NCBI GenBank assembly: GCA_902783235.1
Contig: CACZQG010000160.1
Coordinates: 1-7,518 of the forward strand
Length of the DNA: 7,518 nt
From: an uncultured Ruminococcus sp.
GTDB taxonomy: Bacteria; Bacillota; Clostridia; Oscillospirales; Ruminococcaceae
Reading direction: 5' to 3'
Part shown: piece by piece, positions 5,157-7,518 of the stretch
Layout: every line of letters starts with the position of its first letter
How positions within the stretch are numbered: the stretch's first letter is position 1
Program-made: the position numbers and the translations under genes
Notes under the pieces: generated by a model
Told to the model about the DNA's origin: nothing
The model's database searches: none
What the model saw: the letters and a program-made list of their open reading frames with translations, nothing else

Positions 5157-7031
5157 TTACCTTTTTGATGCTGAAAGATACTTCCCTATTCCGGCTGCAT
5201 CTCGAACATTGATCTTACCATCTCCATTAAAGTCAGACTGTGGCGGAAGAACATCGTTCCAGCCGGATGCAAGCATTTTAGCAATATTTGCAGCATCTCT
5301 GACATTCAGGACACCATCACCATTAGAGTCTCCTTTTATACTTGTTTCAGGAAATGGCGCAGGTTTTTCATATTTAATGATCCTGAAATTCTTGATTATA
5401 AATCCTCTGTATTTGCCCTTACCTTCAACGAGTATCTCGCCGTTGCCGGGAGATATATTATTACTGTAGCTGACAGTATAATTATCTGAAGACAGTATTC
5501 CTGAGCCATTTCTAAGTGCAACATCCGGCTTTATTGCAGAACCTGTATATTTATATGTATTTAAAGGTATATTTAGACTTAATTCACTAATTGAAGGAAG
5601 ATTATCTGATACAGTTACACTACTGTCTTTTGAAAAAAAGCTTTCTGTCCCGGGAGTAATGCCATTATTCCGGCAAGTTGAAGCAGTACTGCCTTTATAA
5701 AAATCAGCATATCGATACTTACAACCCGTAATATTATTGTTTTCACAAGTAACCTGTGATGTCATTGACTTAACACCACTTCTTCCACAATTCACTATAT
5801 TGTTTAGTGTGACCGACAGCTTGGTTTTTTCAATAAATATTCCATCTACAGTTGGGGATTCAATTGTATTTCTTGTAAAAGTATTGCTCTTACTTCCATT
5901 ATCTATGTAAGCAGCTCCAATACCATTGGTTGATTTTAATATGTTATCATGGAAACTAATCGAACTATTATCCTGTATAAGCACACTATAGAGTGTACCG
6001 TTCACATCATATCTTGAAGGTAAAAGTGAAGGCAGACCGGTCAGAGTATTATTGAACACCTCTGCAACAGAATCCTGAGAACGAAACATGGAACCGGCTC
6101 TCACAGCAACATTATTATAAATTTTTGTAGAATGAAAACTGCTGATCCTGACGCAATAATACCATATATCCTCAAAATAATTGTCAAATATTTCAACATT
6201 ATCTGCATACTTGCTCTTTATATGATGTGTGCCAACACCACTGGGAACATTTGAAAAGCGGCATCTGGTCACTTTTATATTTCTGCATGGTGAATCATCA
6301 ATAGTTGCAAAATCAACATGAAGAGCTTCCGCCGCACCAATGGCAGATTTTTGTTTTTCCGGGTCAGGTATATCCTTTACAAAGTCATAAGTATCAGTAC
6401 TTCCCACATATGATACAAAATCCTTGAATTCTGTATCAGTAACAGTAATACCATCTACACCTTCAAAATTCAAAAAATGGTTACCATAGCAATTGCAAAA
6501 GGTCGTATTTGTAATAGTAACATCCTTACCATTATTGAAAAACATTATAGATTTTGATACATTCTTATCCCCGTTACCAACACCGCCGGCATCCCATGTA
6601 CCGCCGGATATGTATATATTATGAAAGCGGTCATAGTTTTTGGCATTCTCTTCTTTTTCATTTTCTGCCCATTGAAGCAGCATTATATTTCCGGCAGTAC
6701 CGGTTATAACTGCATCATCTGCAAGAATAAGTCTTGTATTTGAATATATTATAAGCTTAGCATTTATATAGTATTTTCCCGATGGAACATAGACCTCACA
6801 TATTTCATCGGCTCTATCATTTTTTGCACAGGCAAGAGCTTTGTTGATAGCCTTTGTATCGTCATTTTTATCATCAGGTACTGCACCATAATCCGTTACA
6901 GTGACCCGATTATACTCTGTGTTCCCTACATACGCAGAATCAGCATTATCAATTGCCCCCACCATGGGGAAAGATAGGATCATACACATGGTTGTCAATA
7001 AGGAAACTGAGAGAGATTTTATTACTCTCAT
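5157..7031 (-). CDS. Secreted right-handed beta-helix protein with Ig-like module and C-terminal dockerin
   Basis: Likely a carbohydrate-active enzyme, or binding protein, carried on a cellulosome-like scaffold. The 624-residue product begins with a signal peptide: basic MRVIK, a hydrophobic stretch, and probable cleavage after VGA at 26. Residues 41-120 match the start of the pectate-lyase-like superfamily (VTDYGAVPDDKNDDTKAINK, then YVPSGKYYI). Beta-helix rungs follow to about 475, rich in NI-x-I and asparagine-turn patterns such as NIKVTRCRFSNV, NVEIFDNYFEDI and TKIYNNV. Residues about 480-552 form an Ig-like module (YKYTGSAIKPDV to YRGFIIKNFRI). After a proline linker comes a type-I-like dockerin: calcium loops D568/N570/D572/D579 and D600/N602/D604/D611, each with an NVRDAA helix. 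The start is chosen at 7031 because AGGGGAG precedes it; the frame stays open 108 codons further upstream but crosses the promoter. Substrate and catalytic residues are not determinable; a pectin-type polysaccharide is a guess from the fold. Confidence 0.88.
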   Translation of the reverse strand: MRVIKSLSVSLLTTMCMILSFPMVGAIDNADSAYVGNTEYNRVTVTDYGAVPDDKNDDTKAINKALACAKNDRADEICEVYVPSGKYYINAKLIIYSNTRLILADDAVITGTAGNIMLLQWAENEKEENAKNYDRFHNIYISGGTWDAGGVGNGDKNVSKSIMFFNNGKDVTITNTTFCNCYGNHFLNFEGVDGITVTDTEFKDFVSYVGSTDTYDFVKDIPDPEKQKSAIGAAEALHVDFATIDDSPCRNIKVTRCRFSNVPSGVGTHHIKSKYADNVEIFDNYFEDIWYYCVRISSFHSTKIYNNVAVRAGSMFRSQDSVAEVFNNTLTGLPSLLPSRYDVNGTLYSVLIQDNSSISFHDNILKSTNGIGAAYIDNGSKSNTFTRNTIESPTVDGIFIEKTKLSVTLNNIVNCGRSGVKSMTSQVTCENNNITGCKYRYADFYKGSTASTCRNNGITPGTESFFSKDSSVTVSDNLPSISELSLNIPLNTYKYTGSAIKPDVALRNGSGILSSDNYTVSYSNNISPGNGEILVEGKGKYRGFIIKNFRIIKYEKPAPFPETSIKGDSNGDGVLNVRDAANIAKMLASGWNDVLPPQSDFNGDGKINVRDAAGIGKYLSASKR

Positions 7032-7040
7032 TATAAATAC

Positions 7041-7047
7041 CTCCCCT
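7041..7047 (-). promoter_or_regulatory. Ribosome binding site that fixes the dockerin-gene start
   Basis: AGGGGAG on the minus strand lies 9 nt before the ATG at 7029-7031. With the signal peptide beginning exactly there, it rules out the upstream in-frame starts. Confidence 0.75.
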
Positions 7048-7059
7048 ACTATTTCAAAA

Positions 7060-7072
7060 GATCTGACAGATC
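7060..7072. promoter_or_regulatory. Perfect dyad in the dockerin-gene leader, possible operator
   Basis: GATCTG-A-CAGATC is a 6-1-6 perfect inverted repeat about 8-20 nt downstream of the predicted start site. The position suits a repressor operator, although no regulator gene lies nearby. The 1-nt centre makes a DNA site more likely than an RNA hairpin. Confidence 0.4.
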
Positions 7073-7086
7073 GTACTTCTATACTT

Positions 7087-7115
7087 ATTATACAGTGTAT
7101 GCGCCAATGTGTCAA
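7087..7115 (-). promoter_or_regulatory. Consensus sigma-A promoter for the dockerin gene
   Basis: On the minus strand TTGACA (7110-7115) and TATAAT (7087-7092) are separated by exactly 17 nt. Transcription should start near 7080, giving a leader of about 50 nt. The gene therefore has its own transcription unit. Confidence 0.87.
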
Positions 7116-7202
7116 GCAGTATAAAATGGAACAATGCAAATAATAGTCTGTTTCTATAGTATAATATGTTACAGTCCATAGCATTATTTTGGAATAATTA
7201 TA

Positions 7203-7232
7203 AAGGGCAAAGTCTGAAACGACTCTGCCCTT
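7203..7232 (-). terminator. Terminator of the upstream FN3-module gene
   Basis: AAGGGCAGAGTC and GACTTTGCCCTT (minus strand) form a 12-bp stem with one G-T pair and a 6-nt loop, starting 10 nt after the stop codon at 7243. TTATAATTATT follows, a moderate U-rich tail. It isolates this gene from the dockerin-gene promoter. Confidence 0.75.
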
Positions 7233-7242
7233 ATTTAAATAA

Positions 7243-7518
7243 TTATGCTTTAATATCCAGTTTTTTACCCCATGTTCTGTTTCCGTCTTTGTCAAATGCG
7301 ACCACGAAAACTTTGTAATCCTTGCTTGGCACATACTTGAAGGTATAGTTTGCATCGTTGGTTTTACTGCCGTAATAGGTCTTACCGTTTACCACCTTTG
7401 CGACCTTATAGGCAACTGCGCCCTGAACAGCATTCCAACTTACAGTACCGTTACTCACGTTGACTTTTCTCACCGTACCCAGTGGATTTTCCACCTTGAC
7501 CTGTAAATGCTTGCTCCA
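7243..7518 (-). CDS. C-terminal end of a protein with tandem fibronectin-III-like modules (partial)
   Basis: The frame is open to the right edge, so the 91 visible residues, from WSKHLQVKVENP at the edge to WGKKLDIKA before the stop, are only the tail of a larger protein. Residues 13-91 form one fibronectin-III-like beta-sandwich: VRKVNVSNGTVSWNAVQGAVAYKV, with the conserved tryptophan and tyrosine, then YTFKYVPSKDYKVFVVAFDKDGN. The edge segment WSKHLQVK resembles the module end WGKKLDIK 82 residues later, so at least one more module of about 82 residues precedes it. Such modules are linkers or binding parts of secreted enzymes and surface proteins in Firmicutes; whether this one is secreted is outside the window. 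A GTG at 7492-7494 could be mistaken for a start but lacks a Shine-Dalgarno sequence. Estimated GC (about 44%) is somewhat above the AT-rich parts of its neighbour. Confidence 0.75.
   Translation of the reverse strand, partial: WSKHLQVKVENPLGTVRKVNVSNGTVSWNAVQGAVAYKVAKVVNGKTYYGSKTNDANYTFKYVPSKDYKVFVVAFDKDGNRTWGKKLDIKA

Noticed and set aside
7160..7165. TATAAT on the plus strand in the FN3/dockerin gap
   Set aside because: It has no -35 partner and no plus-strand gene downstream.
7032..7355. A 108-codon N-terminal extension of the beta-helix protein to an ATG at 7355
   Set aside because: The extension crosses the consensus promoter, a terminator hairpin and the antisense of the FN3 gene tail, has no Shine-Dalgarno site, and would bury the signal peptide inside the protein.

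Overview
The window looks like chromosomal DNA from a low-GC Firmicute, most likely a Ruminococcus-like member of the Oscillospiraceae. Three things point there: a dgt-dnaG-rpoD gene order of the kind found in Clostridia, strong sigma-A promoters and GGAGG ribosome binding sites in AT-rich DNA, and a secreted protein ending in a two-repeat dockerin, the docking module of cellulosome-type fibre degraders. The genus is inferred; no rRNA is present to settle it.

Left part (1-881): on the minus strand, a near-consensus promoter drives smpB, and the tmRNA gene ssrA begins only 2 nt after the smpB stop codon. The RNA and protein halves of trans-translation (ribosome rescue) therefore appear to share one transcript. 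ssrA runs off the left edge, but its 5' half and a complete tag reading frame ending in ALAA are visible. A very AT-rich spacer also carries two tandem plus-strand promoters that face the next operon.

Middle (882-4978): a plus-strand operon encodes a dGTPase-like HD hydrolase (dgt), DNA primase (dnaG) and the primary sigma factor (rpoD/sigA). These link dNTP metabolism, replication priming and transcription initiation. The 223-nt gap between dgt and dnaG has no recognised gene. It holds short hairpins that overlap two Shine-Dalgarno-like sequences, short direct repeats, and a possible 19-codon ORF whose stop overlaps the dnaG start in ATGA. This is the least explained part of the window.

Right part (4946-7518): a set of hairpins separates rpoD from a convergent minus-strand gene. 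That gene encodes a secreted 624-residue right-handed beta-helix protein of the pectate-lyase-like superfamily, followed by an Ig-like module and a C-terminal dockerin; it has its own consensus promoter and a perfect dyad in its 5' leader. Upstream of it on the same strand, behind a terminator, is the C-terminal end of another protein made of tandem fibronectin-III-like modules, cut by the right edge.

Most of the window is housekeeping DNA. No mobile element, CRISPR array, tRNA or defence system was seen.
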